DNA from: Pseudooceanicola onchidii
GTDB taxonomy: Bacteria; Pseudomonadota; Alphaproteobacteria; Rhodobacterales; Rhodobacteraceae
DNA length: 64,000 nucleotides
Direction of reading: 5' to 3'
Assembly: GCF_004959925.1 (NCBI RefSeq)
Contig: NZ_SPUW01000003.1
Span: 620,001-684,000 of the forward strand
The position numbers and the translations under genes were made by a program. Each line of letters begins with the position of its first letter. Positions within the stretch are counted from its first letter, which is position 1. Shown in pieces: positions 1 through 7,288 of the stretch. A model generated the notes under the pieces. The model saw only the letters and a list, made by a program, of their open reading frames with translations. It was not told the origin of the DNA and did not search any database.

Positions 1-1
1 C

Positions 2-1189
2 GTGAAGCTCCGCAAGGAGATGAACGACCAGGACACCGACGCCAACCAGAAGGCGATCGACAGCCTGCTCAACTTCGAGACGGTCAAGTATTTCGGCGCC
101 GAGGCGCGCGAGGCCGCCCGCTATGACCGCGCGATGGAGAAATACGAGGGCGCCGCTCTCAAGACCGCCTATTCGCTGGCTTTCCTGAACTTCGGTCAAA
201 GCTTCCTGATCACCGGCGGGCTGGTGGCGGTCATGGTAATGGCGGCCTATGGCGTGCAGGACGGGTCGCTCAGCGTTGGCGATTTCGTCATGGTCAACGC
301 CTACATGATCCAGATCACCATGCCGCTGAACTTCCTCGGATCGGTCTATCGCGACATCCGGCAGGCGCTGGTCGACATGGGCGAAATGTTCGATCTTCTC
401 GAACAACCGGCCGAAATCAGTGACAAGCCCGGTGCGCGCCAGATCTCCGTGACCGGCGGCCGCATCGACCTGGACGACGTGGTCTTCGGCTATGATGCAG
501 AACGTCCGATCTTGCAGGGCGTGTCCGTCACGGTCGAGCCCGGGCAGAAGGTCGCCATCGTCGGCCCCTCCGGCTCGGGCAAGTCGACCATCGGGCGGCT
601 ACTGTTCCGCTTCTACGACGTTGGCGGTGGCGCGATCCGGATCGACGGGCAGGACCTGCGCGACGTCACGCAGGACAGCCTTCACGCGCAGATCGGCGTG
701 GTCCCGCAGGATACGGTGCTGTTCAACGACACCATCCGCTATAACATCGCCTATGGCCGCGACGGCGCCACGCAGCAGCAGATCGAGGACGCCGCCCGCG
801 CCGCCCAGATCCACGATTTCATCGTGTCGCTGCCCGATGGCTATGACACGACCGTGGGCGAACGTGGGCTGAAGCTGTCAGGCGGCGAAAAGCAGCGCGT
901 CGGCATCGCGCGCACGCTGCTCAAGAACCCGCCGATCCTGCTGCTGGACGAGGCGACCTCGGCGCTCGACACCGAAACCGAACGCGGCATCCAGTCGGCG
1001 CTTGATCGCGCGGGCGAAGGGCGCACGGTCCTGGTCATCGCGCACCGCCTGTCGACCATCGCCGATGCGGACCGGATCATCGTGCTTGAGGCCGGCAGAA
1101 TCGTCGAATCCGGCACCCACGCGGAGCTTCTGGCCAAGGCCGGACGCTACGCGGGTCTCTGGGCCCGTCAGGAGGCCGAGGCGGCGTGA
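2..1189 (+). CDS. Atm1-type ABC exporter, C-terminal part (5' truncated)
   Basis: The reading frame is already open at the window edge, so the N-terminal membrane helices lie outside. What remains is the end of the transmembrane domain (about residues 1-135) and a full ATP-binding domain: Walker A GPSGSGKST near 188-196, signature LSGGE near 292, Walker B LLLDEATSALD near 313, and the switch His in AHRLS near 348. The stretch NQKAIDSLLNFETVKYFGAE is typical of the Atm1/ABCB7/HMT1 half-transporters, which export glutathione-linked sulfur or metal conjugates across the inner membrane. It is a homodimeric exporter by family. Substrate is inferred, not seen. Confidence 0.9.
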   Translation: MKLRKEMNDQDTDANQKAIDSLLNFETVKYFGAEAREAARYDRAMEKYEGAALKTAYSLAFLNFGQSFLITGGLVAVMVMAAYGVQDGSLSVGDFVMVNAYMIQITMPLNFLGSVYRDIRQALVDMGEMFDLLEQPAEISDKPGARQISVTGGRIDLDDVVFGYDAERPILQGVSVTVEPGQKVAIVGPSGSGKSTIGRLLFRFYDVGGGAIRIDGQDLRDVTQDSLHAQIGVVPQDTVLFNDTIRYNIAYGRDGATQQQIEDAARAAQIHDFIVSLPDGYDTTVGERGLKLSGGEKQRVGIARTLLKNPPILLLDEATSALDTETERGIQSALDRAGEGRTVLVIAHRLSTIADADRIIVLEAGRIVESGTHAELLAKAGRYAGLWARQEAEAA

Positions 1190-1537
1190 GGTCTGCGCGT
1201 TGAGACGCGCCGGAGCCCTTCGGTCCCGCCCTGACATGACGTCAGGCAGGGGCCGACTTGCGGGATGTACAGCACCAGACCTCTTGCAATAAAAGCGATT
1301 CTCGGATTGCAATTGCCGCCAGCCGCACCTTTATGACAGCGGGGCGAAACCGTTTGCGTCCCGCGTCGCTTGTGATATGAGCGGCGCAGTTCGGCTGGAT
1401 CGCCTCTCGTGGTCCGGCCACTCGCATAGTGCGGGTTAACCGCCCTGGCACAGGGCATCATAGCACGACCCCGACCACGTTGATTGGGGCTAGGGCAGAA
1501 CCGGGCCGCGAGCCCAAGAGATATGAGGGGAAATCCC
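1190..1537. other. Intergenic region before acpP
   Basis: No credible gene is seen in these 348 bases. They contain a small inverted repeat (CCTGAC at 1230-1235 with GTCAGG at 1241-1246) just after the ABC gene and a possible promoter for acpP (TTGCGT at 1354-1359, 16-base spacer, TATGAG at 1376-1381). The long minus-strand open frame across this area is antisense to acpP and is not believed. Confidence 0.5.
1354..1381 (+). promoter_or_regulatory. Possible sigma-70 promoter of acpP
   Basis: TTGCGT and TATGAG are separated by 16 bases, about 155 bases before the acpP start. The match is moderate and the leader long, so this is a suggestion only. Confidence 0.3.
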
Positions 1538-1771
1538 ATGAGCGATGTCGCAGAGCGCGTGAAGAAGATCGTCGTTGAGCATCTGGGTGTGGAAGAGGAC
1601 AAAGTGACCGAGAACGCATCGTTCATCGATGACCTGGGCGCAGACAGCCTCGACACCGTCGAGCTGGTCATGGCTTTCGAAGAAGAATTCGGCATCGAGA
1701 TCCCCGATGACGCCGCCGAGAACATCCAGACGTTCGGCGACGCCGTGAAATTCATCAAGGATGCCGCCTGA
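1538..1771 (+). CDS. acpP: Acyl carrier protein
   Basis: A 77-residue acidic protein that carries acyl chains in fatty acid and phospholipid synthesis. The phosphopantetheine site is Ser37 in GADSLDTVE. Length and the whole sequence are typical of AcpP. The ATG at 1538 is chosen because it follows a GAGGGG ribosome site and gives the standard N-terminus [10 protein letters not shown]; an upstream in-frame ATG at 1484 would add 18 non-homologous residues. fabF, its usual partner, lies downstream but agmatinase is inserted between them. A strong terminator follows. Confidence 0.97.
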   Translation: MSDVAERVKKIVVEHLGVEEDKVTENASFIDDLGADSLDTVELVMAFEEEFGIEIPDDAAENIQTFGDAVKFIKDAA

Positions 1772-1798
1772 TCCATCAGGCACCCTTGGGTGATTTTG

Positions 1799-1833
1799 AA
1801 ACCCCTCGTGCGGCGCACGGGGGGTTTTATTTT
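1799..1833 (+). terminator. Intrinsic terminator of acpP
   Basis: AACCCCTCGTGC (1799-1810) pairs with GCACGGGGGGTT (1815-1826) with one G-T wobble, followed by T-rich sequence to 1833. It sits 28 bases after the acpP stop. Confidence 0.8.
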
Positions 1834-1865
1834 GCGCAGGCGCACGGGGGGTTTTGTTTTGCGCA
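1812..1865. repeat. 27-bp tandem duplication of terminator arm
   Basis: Bases 1812-1838 (GGCGCACGGGGGGTTTT followed by ATTTTGCGCA) recur at 1839-1865 with a single A to G change. The copy duplicates the 3' arm and T tract of the acpP terminator, so either T-rich 3' arm could pair with the single 5' arm. Confidence 0.85.
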
Positions 1866-1931
1866 GACGGCGGCGGGTCTTGTCATCCGGGCGGCCCCGG
1901 TCTTCTCTGAGCGGCAGAACAGGAGAGACCC

Positions 1932-2981
1932 ATGGCAAAATCCCTCGACGAACTGCGCGCGCTTTATGGCAACGACAAGGGCACGGCCTTCCACGACCCG
2001 CGCCTGAAGGCCGTCGCGGATGCCCAGTTCGGCGAAGGCGGCCGCCGCGCCTGGCCCTTCGCGGGCGTGTCGACCTTGCTCGACGCGCCCTATCGCCCCG
2101 ACATCATGGCGCAGATCGAGGCGGGCGATGCGGTGACGGACATCGACATCGCGCTGGTCGGCGTGCCGATGGACCTGGGCGTGACCAACCGCGCGGGCGC
2201 CCGCCGCGGCCCCAAGGCGGTTCGCGAGATCGAACGCATCGGCCCCTGGAACCGCGTCACGGACGTCGCGCCCCTGCAGGTCCGGCGGTTTGCCGACCTG
2301 GGCGATGTTGCGATGCGGTCGCGCTATGACCTGACCTCCTGCCACGAGGATATCGAGGCCTTCTATGACAAGCTTGTCGCGGCAGGTCTGCTGCCGCTGA
2401 CGGTCGGCGGCGACCATTCGATCTCCCGGCCCATCATCGCCGCGCTGGCCAGGAAACACGGGCCCGTCGGCATGGTGCATATCGATGCCCATGCCGACAC
2501 CTCGGGCGTCTACGAGGGCGCCAAGTTCCACCACGGCGGCCCGTTCCGCCAGGCGGTGCTTGACGGCGCGCTGGACCCGACGCGCACGATCCAGATCGGT
2601 ATCCGGGGCGGCGGGGATTACCTGTGGGAGTTCTCGTACCAAAGCGGCATGACGGTGATCCACGCCGAGGAGGTGCGCGAGATGGGGCTGCCTGCGGTCA
2701 TCGCCAAGGCGCTTGAGGTCATCGGCGCCGGGCCGACCTATGTCAGCTTCGATATCGACAGCCTCGATCCCGGCTTCGCCCCGGGCACCGGCACGCCCGA
2801 GGTGGGCGGGTTGGCGCCGCGCGAGGTCATGGCGATCCTGCGCGGTCTCAAGGGGCTGAACATGGTGGGCGGCGACGTGGTCGAGGTCGCGCCGTCCTAT
2901 GATCCGACGTCCAACACCGCTCAGGCCGGCGCGCAGATGCTGTTCGAACTGGCCTGTCTTGCCGCGACGGCACGGGGGTAG
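1932..2981 (+). CDS. speB: Agmatinase (arginase/ureohydrolase family)
   Basis: A 349-residue ureohydrolase that splits agmatine to putrescine and urea using two manganese ions. The metal-binding motifs are all present: GGDHS at 159-163 (His162), DAHAD at 185-189, and SFDIDSLDP with Asp274 and Asp276. The N-terminal extension of about 70 residues before the core is usual for the alphaproteobacterial agmatinase subgroup. Guanidinobutyrase or guanidinopropionase activity cannot be excluded from sequence. A GAGAG ribosome site precedes the ATG. It stands alone, between two terminator or repeat regions. Confidence 0.88.
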   Translation: MAKSLDELRALYGNDKGTAFHDPRLKAVADAQFGEGGRRAWPFAGVSTLLDAPYRPDIMAQIEAGDAVTDIDIALVGVPMDLGVTNRAGARRGPKAVREIERIGPWNRVTDVAPLQVRRFADLGDVAMRSRYDLTSCHEDIEAFYDKLVAAGLLPLTVGGDHSISRPIIAALARKHGPVGMVHIDAHADTSGVYEGAKFHHGGPFRQAVLDGALDPTRTIQIGIRGGGDYLWEFSYQSGMTVIHAEEVREMGLPAVIAKALEVIGAGPTYVSFDIDSLDPGFAPGTGTPEVGGLAPREVMAILRGLKGLNMVGGDVVEVAPSYDPTSNTAQAGAQMLFELACLAATARG

Positions 2982-3130
2982 GGGCTCTGTCCCCGCCGCC
3001 GGATGGCGGCAATCGGATACTGAAGGGGGCGCTGCCCCCGCCGCCTGACGGCGGCAAATGGATGCTGAGGGGGCTCTGCCCCCGCCGTCGGATGGCGGCA
3101 AATGGATACTGAGGGGGCTCTGCCCCCGCC
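2981..3130. repeat. 44-bp tandem repeat, three units plus a partial fourth
   Basis: Units at 2981-3024, 3025-3068 and 3069-3112, with a partial unit from 3113. Each unit holds two small inverted repeats: GGGGGCTCTGCCCCC and CCGCC...GGCGG, followed by AAATGGATACTGA or a variant. The first unit starts on the last base of the agmatinase stop codon. There are no unique spacers, so this is not a CRISPR array. Confidence 0.9.
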
Positions 3131-3232
3131 CTGCGGGCGCCCCCGGAGTACTTGGGGCAAGATGACGGGGCGGGCTTTCTTTTTGCCAGAAATATCCTCG
3201 GGGGTCGGGGGGCAGACAGCCCCCCGTCTTCG
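3113..3232. repeat. Two copies of an intergenic hairpin element, tail to tail
   Basis: A forward copy at about 3113-3170 (GGGGGCTCTGCCCCC head, then CCCCGGAGTACTTGGGGCAA tail) meets a reverse copy at about 3172-3232, read on the minus strand as a GGGGGCTGTCTGCCCCC head and a CCGAGGATATTTCTGGCAAA tail. The reverse copy head forms an 8-bp perfect stem on DNA (3206-3213 with 3219-3226). Same family as the copies at 32859, 39388, 41318, 49726, 53160, 56448 and 57579. Confidence 0.8.
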
Positions 3233-3337
3233 CGCAAAGATTGCGCAGACTTGTGCCATGGGCGGACCGCGCCCCCTTGCCCCGTGCCGGGCGCGCGGGG
3301 TAAGAGCATCTGACGAAAAATGTGAAGGGGCGGATAT

Positions 3338-4600
3338 ATGCGTCGTGTCGTTGTCACCGGGCTTGGTCTTGTCACTCCGCTGGCCTGCGGGGTCGAGGAA
3401 AGCTGGAGCCGTATTCTGGACGGAAAATCCGGCGCGGGTCCGATCACCCGCTTCAATCCCGAGCGTGTGACCACGAAATACGCCTGCGAAGTGCCTTATG
3501 GCGACGGCACCGACGGTACCTTCAACCCCGACGACTGGATGGAGCCGAAAGAGCGCCGCAAGGTCGACGACTTCATCCTTTACGGGATCGCCGCCGCCGA
3601 ACAGGCCGTGCGCGATGCGGACTGGATGCCCGAGGATGACGAGGGCCAGCTGCGCACCGGCGTCATGATCGGGTCCGGCATCGGCGGGCTGCAGTCCATC
3701 GAACAGACCACGCTGATGATGGCCGAAAAGGGCCCCCGGCGGGTGTCGCCCTTCTTCATTCCCGGCGCGCTGATCAACCTGATCTCGGGCCAGGTGTCGA
3801 TCCGCTATGGCTTCAAGGGCCCGAACCACGCGGTGGTCACCGCCTGTTCGACCGGCGCGCATGCCATCGGTGATGCGGCGCGGCTGATCCAGTGGGGCGA
3901 TGCGGATGTCATGGTCGCCGGCGGGGCCGAGGCCGCGATCTGCGAGATCGGTATCGCGGGCTTCAATGCCTGCAAGGCGCTCTCGACCAAGTACGGCGAC
4001 GACCCGACCAAGGCCTCGCGCCCCTATGATGCGGACCGGGACGGGTTCGTCATGGGCGAAGGTGCCGGTGTCGTGGTGCTTGAGGAATACGAACACGCCA
4101 AGGCGCGCGGTGCGAAGATTTACGGTGAGTACCTGGGCTACGGCCTTTCGGGCGATGCCTATCACATCACCGCACCGTCCGAGGACGGCGACGGCGGCTA
4201 TCGGTCGATGCAGGCGGCACTGAATCGCGCGGGGCTGACGCCCGAAGATATCGACTACATCAACGCGCATGGCACCTCGACCATGGCCGACACGATCGAA
4301 TTGGGCGCGGTGGAGCGTCTGATGGGCGATGCGGCCGACAAGGCCACCATGTCCTCGACCAAGTCCGCCACCGGGCACCTGCTGGGCGCGGCCGGTGCGA
4401 TCGAGGCGATCTTCTCGATCCTCGCGATCCGCGACCAGGTCGCCCCGCCGACCATCAACCTCGACAATCCCGCGATCGAGCCGAAGCTGAGCCTTGCGCC
4501 CAACACCGCCGAAAAGCGCGAGATCAACGTGGCGCTGTCGAATTCGTTCGGGTTCGGCGGCACCAATGCCTCGATCATCTTTGGCAAGGTGCGCGATTAA
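3338..4600 (+). CDS. fabF: Beta-ketoacyl-ACP synthase II
   Basis: A 420-residue condensing enzyme that elongates acyl-ACP with malonyl-ACP in fatty acid synthesis. The nucleophile is Cys170 in VTACSTGAH; the two catalytic histidines lie in NAHGTST and in KSATGHLLGAAGA. The glycine-rich C-terminus NSFGFGGTNAS is intact. Length is typical. The ATG at 3338 follows a GAAGGGG ribosome site. The mltG start codon directly follows its stop codon (TAAATG), so the two form an operon. Confidence 0.96.
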   Translation: MRRVVVTGLGLVTPLACGVEESWSRILDGKSGAGPITRFNPERVTTKYACEVPYGDGTDGTFNPDDWMEPKERRKVDDFILYGIAAAEQAVRDADWMPEDDEGQLRTGVMIGSGIGGLQSIEQTTLMMAEKGPRRVSPFFIPGALINLISGQVSIRYGFKGPNHAVVTACSTGAHAIGDAARLIQWGDADVMVAGGAEAAICEIGIAGFNACKALSTKYGDDPTKASRPYDADRDGFVMGEGAGVVVLEEYEHAKARGAKIYGEYLGYGLSGDAYHITAPSEDGDGGYRSMQAALNRAGLTPEDIDYINAHGTSTMADTIELGAVERLMGDAADKATMSSTKSATGHLLGAAGAIEAIFSILAIRDQVAPPTINLDNPAIEPKLSLAPNTAEKREINVALSNSFGFGGTNASIIFGKVRD

Positions 4601-5758
4601 ATGTGGAAGGCCGTCGCCTCTAACGCGCTGACGCTGCTGATCGTCGTCATCTTCCTGGCGGGGGGCGTGGTGATCTGGGGCAAGAACCAGTACACCGCCG
4701 ACGGCCCCCTGGCCGAGGCGATCTGCGTCCGCGTGCCGTCGGGTGGCCGCCTGTCCGCCGTGTCGAAAGACCTCGAGGACAAGGGCGCCGTCACCAGCGG
4801 CACCATCCTGCGCCTGGGGGCGGATTACACCAAGAAGACCAACCAGCTGAAGGCCGGATCCTTCCTGGTGCCGCCGCATGCCTCGATGGAAGAGATCGTG
4901 GATATCGTCACCCGGGGCGGCGCCAACACCTGCGGCAGCCAGATCATCTATCGCATCGGCGTGACCTCGGCCGTGGCCGAGGTGCGCGAATTCGATGCCG
5001 CCGCGGGCCGGTACGAGGAACGGGCGGAATTCGAACTGGCCTCGGATGCCGAGAAGCCCGCCGAATTCACCGCCATGCGGGACCGGGGCGACACCGTCTA
5101 TCGCGTCGTGGTGGCCGAGGGCGTGACCTCCTGGCAGGTGGTCGATGCGCTGGCGCGTGTCGACGTGCTGGACGGCGAGGTCGGGCCGGTGCCGGACGAG
5201 GGGTCGTTGGCCCCCGACAGCTACGAGGTGCGCGTGGGCGCCGATCGGAGAGAGCTTGTCGACCGGATGCAGCGCGCCCAGGCCGAGATCCTGGCGGAAG
5301 CCTGGGCCAACCGCACGGATGATCTGCCCTATGACACGCCGGAAGAGGCGCTGATCATGGCCTCGATCATCGAAAAGGAAACCGGCGTGGCCGAGGAACG
5401 GCGGCAGGTGGCCTCGGTCTTCGTGAACCGCCTGAACACCGGAATGCGCCTGCAGACGGACCCGACGGTGATCTACGGCATCACAGGCGGCGAAGGCGTG
5501 CTGGGCCGTGGCCTGCGCCGCAGCGAACTGGACCGCGCGACGCCCTATAACACCTACCAGATCGACGGCCTGCCGCCGACCCCGATCGCCAACCCCGGCC
5601 GCGCCTCGATCGAGGCCGCGATGGACCCGGCCGAGACGGACTATGTGTTCTTCGTGGCGGACGGATCGGGCGGCCACGCCTTCGCCGAGACGCTGGACGA
5701 ACACAACGCCAACGTCGCCAGGTGGCGCCAGATCGAGGCGGAGCGGGCGGGGAACTGA
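4601..5758 (+). CDS. mltG: Endolytic murein transglycosylase MltG (YceG-like)
   Basis: A 385-residue inner-membrane enzyme that cuts nascent peptidoglycan strands and so limits glycan length. One membrane helix is visible at residues 9-28. The YceG domain follows, with the conserved ASIIEKETG motif (catalytic Glu258) and the segment VNRLNTGMRLQTDPTVIYG. Its start is directly adjacent to the fabF stop, which indicates translational coupling. A perfect terminator follows 86 bases after the stop. Confidence 0.93.
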   Translation: MWKAVASNALTLLIVVIFLAGGVVIWGKNQYTADGPLAEAICVRVPSGGRLSAVSKDLEDKGAVTSGTILRLGADYTKKTNQLKAGSFLVPPHASMEEIVDIVTRGGANTCGSQIIYRIGVTSAVAEVREFDAAAGRYEERAEFELASDAEKPAEFTAMRDRGDTVYRVVVAEGVTSWQVVDALARVDVLDGEVGPVPDEGSLAPDSYEVRVGADRRELVDRMQRAQAEILAEAWANRTDDLPYDTPEEALIMASIIEKETGVAEERRQVASVFVNRLNTGMRLQTDPTVIYGITGGEGVLGRGLRRSELDRATPYNTYQIDGLPPTPIANPGRASIEAAMDPAETDYVFFVADGSGGHAFAETLDEHNANVARWRQIEAERAGN

Positions 5759-5844
5759 GCGGTCCGCGGGGGGGAGCGGTACTGTCGCCCCAGCCGAAGC
5801 GCCCAGGCGATCCGATCAGGCTTCAGGCCGATCACTCGACATGA

Positions 5845-5878
5845 AAAACGGGGCCTCGCAGTGCCCCGTTTTCTTTTT
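5845..5878. terminator. Intrinsic terminator between mltG and the convergent VPLPA gene
   Basis: AAAACGGGGC (5845-5854) pairs perfectly with GCCCCGTTTT (5863-5872) across an 8-base loop, with T tracts on the plus side. The A run on the other side allows use in both directions. Confidence 0.9.
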
Positions 5879-5894
5879 CACTGCCGTGTGAACG

Positions 5895-6632
5895 TCAGGC
5901 CGCGGGCTTGCGCCTGCGGCGGGCAACAAAGCCCAAGCCGGCCAGGCCACCGACCAGAAGCGGCAGGGCGGCGGGGACGGGAACGGCGGGCATGCTGGCG
6001 GTGACGGATTTCACCATGAAGCCCTTGTCGTCTTCGGCGTTGTCATTGTTGCAGGGCGAACAGCTCAGCCCGACAAGATAGAAGATCGATCCGACAATAT
6101 TGTAAGACGCCAGATCCAGGGTGAAATAATCGCCACCGGTAGATTGCGGCTGGATCAGGAAATTGCCGTTCGGGGTGTCCGTGGAAATGATCTTGGACTT
6201 GTCCTGGTTGTACAGAGCGAGGCTTTCGGTTTCCGCCCCGAATTCATAGGCGACAAAGTTCGTCAGTTTGACTTCGGTCGAGAATGTGAACTTGAGCGTA
6301 TCGCGACGGCCAACGCGGAAGTCTTCTTCCCGTTCCTCACCGTCTTTCGCCTCAATACCAATGCCGGTTTCATTCTGCGTGATTTTGCGATTGCTGCGGT
6401 TGGGCAGGGTCTCGGTGGTGCTTTCGCCGATATTGCCATTGTTGGTCGTCAGGCCTTTGACCTCGAGGCCGATCCCACCACTGGTGCCGAAACTTTCCGT
6501 ATTGGACAGCGTTGTCAGGGACGATCCGCTTGCCCCTGCGAGGTCGAAAGTGACCGACACGGCATGAGCAGGCGCGGCGGCGAAAAGGGCGGCCATTGCG
6601 GCGGCCCCGGTAACAAGTCTTGGATCGAACAT
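5895..6632 (-). CDS. Secreted protein with VPLPA-type C-terminal sorting tail
   Basis: A 245-residue exported protein of unknown role. It has a signal peptide (about residues 1-24, ending AAAPAHA) and a C-terminal sorting tail: VPVPAALPLL, a hydrophobic helix and RRRRK. This tripartite tail is the VPLPA-CTERM type, thought to be processed by an exosortase-like enzyme. The middle is rich in Ser, Thr, Gly and Asn, with one CSPC motif near residue 192 on the C-terminal side. A GAGGAAAC ribosome site precedes the ATG. It converges on mltG across a shared terminator. Confidence 0.75.
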   Translation of the reverse strand: MFDPRLVTGAAAMAALFAAAPAHAVSVTFDLAGASGSSLTTLSNTESFGTSGGIGLEVKGLTTNNGNIGESTTETLPNRSNRKITQNETGIGIEAKDGEEREEDFRVGRRDTLKFTFSTEVKLTNFVAYEFGAETESLALYNQDKSKIISTDTPNGNFLIQPQSTGGDYFTLDLASYNIVGSIFYLVGLSCSPCNNDNAEDDKGFMVKSVTASMPAVPVPAALPLLVGGLAGLGFVARRRRKPAA

Positions 6633-6801
6633 GCTGTTTCCTCGAAACCAATGAATAAAATATATACCGTTTCGTATCCGAAAGTTCGAACCAGGTCAAA
6701 CTCGCATTCACGAAACAGGCGCGGAATTAATGCAATGCACCTTATTCAAGCGTCGCGTTGCCGTTTGCAACACCCACCGTACGCATCCCTGCACCGCCAA
6801 T

Positions 6802-6830
6802 TTGACCGACCGCACGCATTAACGTATAAG
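6802..6830 (+). promoter_or_regulatory. Strong sigma-70 promoter upstream of GTA g1
   Basis: TTGACC (6802-6807), exactly 17 bases, then TATAAG (6825-6830). This is the best promoter match I found in the window. Predicted transcription start is about 6837. A CtrA-like half-site pair, TTAA-N7-GTAA (6819-6833), overlaps the -10 box. It would drive the leader and, if the terminator at 6859 is read through, the GTA operon. Confidence 0.75.
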
Positions 6831-6836
6831 TAACCC

Positions 6837-6894
6837 TACGCTGGACAGGCACGTCCGCAAGGCCCCGGGGCAATCGCCCTCGCGGGCCTTTTTT
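6837..6894 (+). ncRNA. Short leader RNA or small RNA ahead of GTA g1
   Basis: From the predicted start at about 6837 to the end of the T tract at 6894 the transcript would be about 58 nt. It holds a small hairpin (GGAC...GTCC, 6843-6855) and the terminator hairpin. It contains no start codon with a ribosome site. It may be the terminated 5' leader of the GTA operon or an independent small RNA. Confidence 0.5.
6859..6894 (+). terminator. Intrinsic terminator between the promoter and GTA g1
   Basis: AAGGCCC (6859-6865) pairs with GGGCCTT (6884-6890). An inner stem GGGGC/GCCCT closes an AATC loop, and six T residues end the structure (6889-6894). It lies 52 bases upstream of the g1 ATG, inside the expected GTA transcript. 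Confidence 0.8.
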
Positions 6895-6946
6895 CGTGCC
6901 TAAACCACGGACGGGCCAATCAAAAACAACAACAAGGGCACCAAGA

Positions 6947-7288
6947 ATGACTCTCATCAAGGCAGAGCACCAGACCACCGACCTTTCCGGTCACATCGCG
7001 GAAATCGTTGAAGAGTTAAAACGGCTCAAGGACGATCTGCGCGCCATGCAGGGGTACGTCCAAAGCGACGAACCCGCCGCCACGCGCGAAGCATTGCGCT
7101 GTGCCGGGGACGTCCGGAATTTCCTGAAACTGGCATATGACGTGGAGGCACGGGTTCATGAAGAACAACGCAAACACCTTGGAATCGCAGGCGACAGCGG
7201 ATTTGACCTTGGCGTCGCCCGGGCTGAGATCGGGTGCAAGCTGGATAGCCTCCGTCGATGCTGCGGCGCAGGACCTGTTTCTGGATGA
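6947..7288 (+). CDS. orfg1: GTA g1, small terminase-like protein
   Basis: First gene of the GTA structural cluster, 113 residues. By position and size it matches orfg1 of the R. capsulatus GTA, described as the small terminase subunit that helps load DNA for headful packaging. The N-terminal half (about residues 12-60) is a charged helix likely to form a coiled coil; the C-terminus (FDLGVARAEIGCKLDSLRR) is the conserved part. The ATG at 6947 has AAGGG eight bases upstream. Its 3' end overlaps the likely start of g2 in another frame. Confidence 0.75.
   Translation: MTLIKAEHQTTDLSGHIAEIVEELKRLKDDLRAMQGYVQSDEPAATREALRCAGDVRNFLKLAYDVEARVHEEQRKHLGIAGDSGFDLGVARAEIGCKLDSLRRCCGAGPVSG

Larger units (their letters stand above)
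6633..6946. other. Divergent regulatory region upstream of the GTA cluster
   Basis: These 314 bases separate the minus-strand VPLPA gene from GTA g1. They contain the GTA-side promoter, a short leader and an intrinsic terminator (annotated separately) and AT-rich sequence near 6650-6740 that probably holds the promoter of the minus-strand gene. No further coding region is seen. Confidence 0.6.

Noticed and set aside
1168-1938. 256-residue minus-strand frame
   Set aside because: Antisense to acpP with no family similarity.
2981-3130. CRISPR array
   Set aside because: The 44-bp units are contiguous with no unique spacers, and no cas genes are present.
2921-5704. 927-residue frame on the minus strand
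   Set aside because: It is the antisense shadow of speB, fabF and mltG, with composition typical of high-GC antisense frames.
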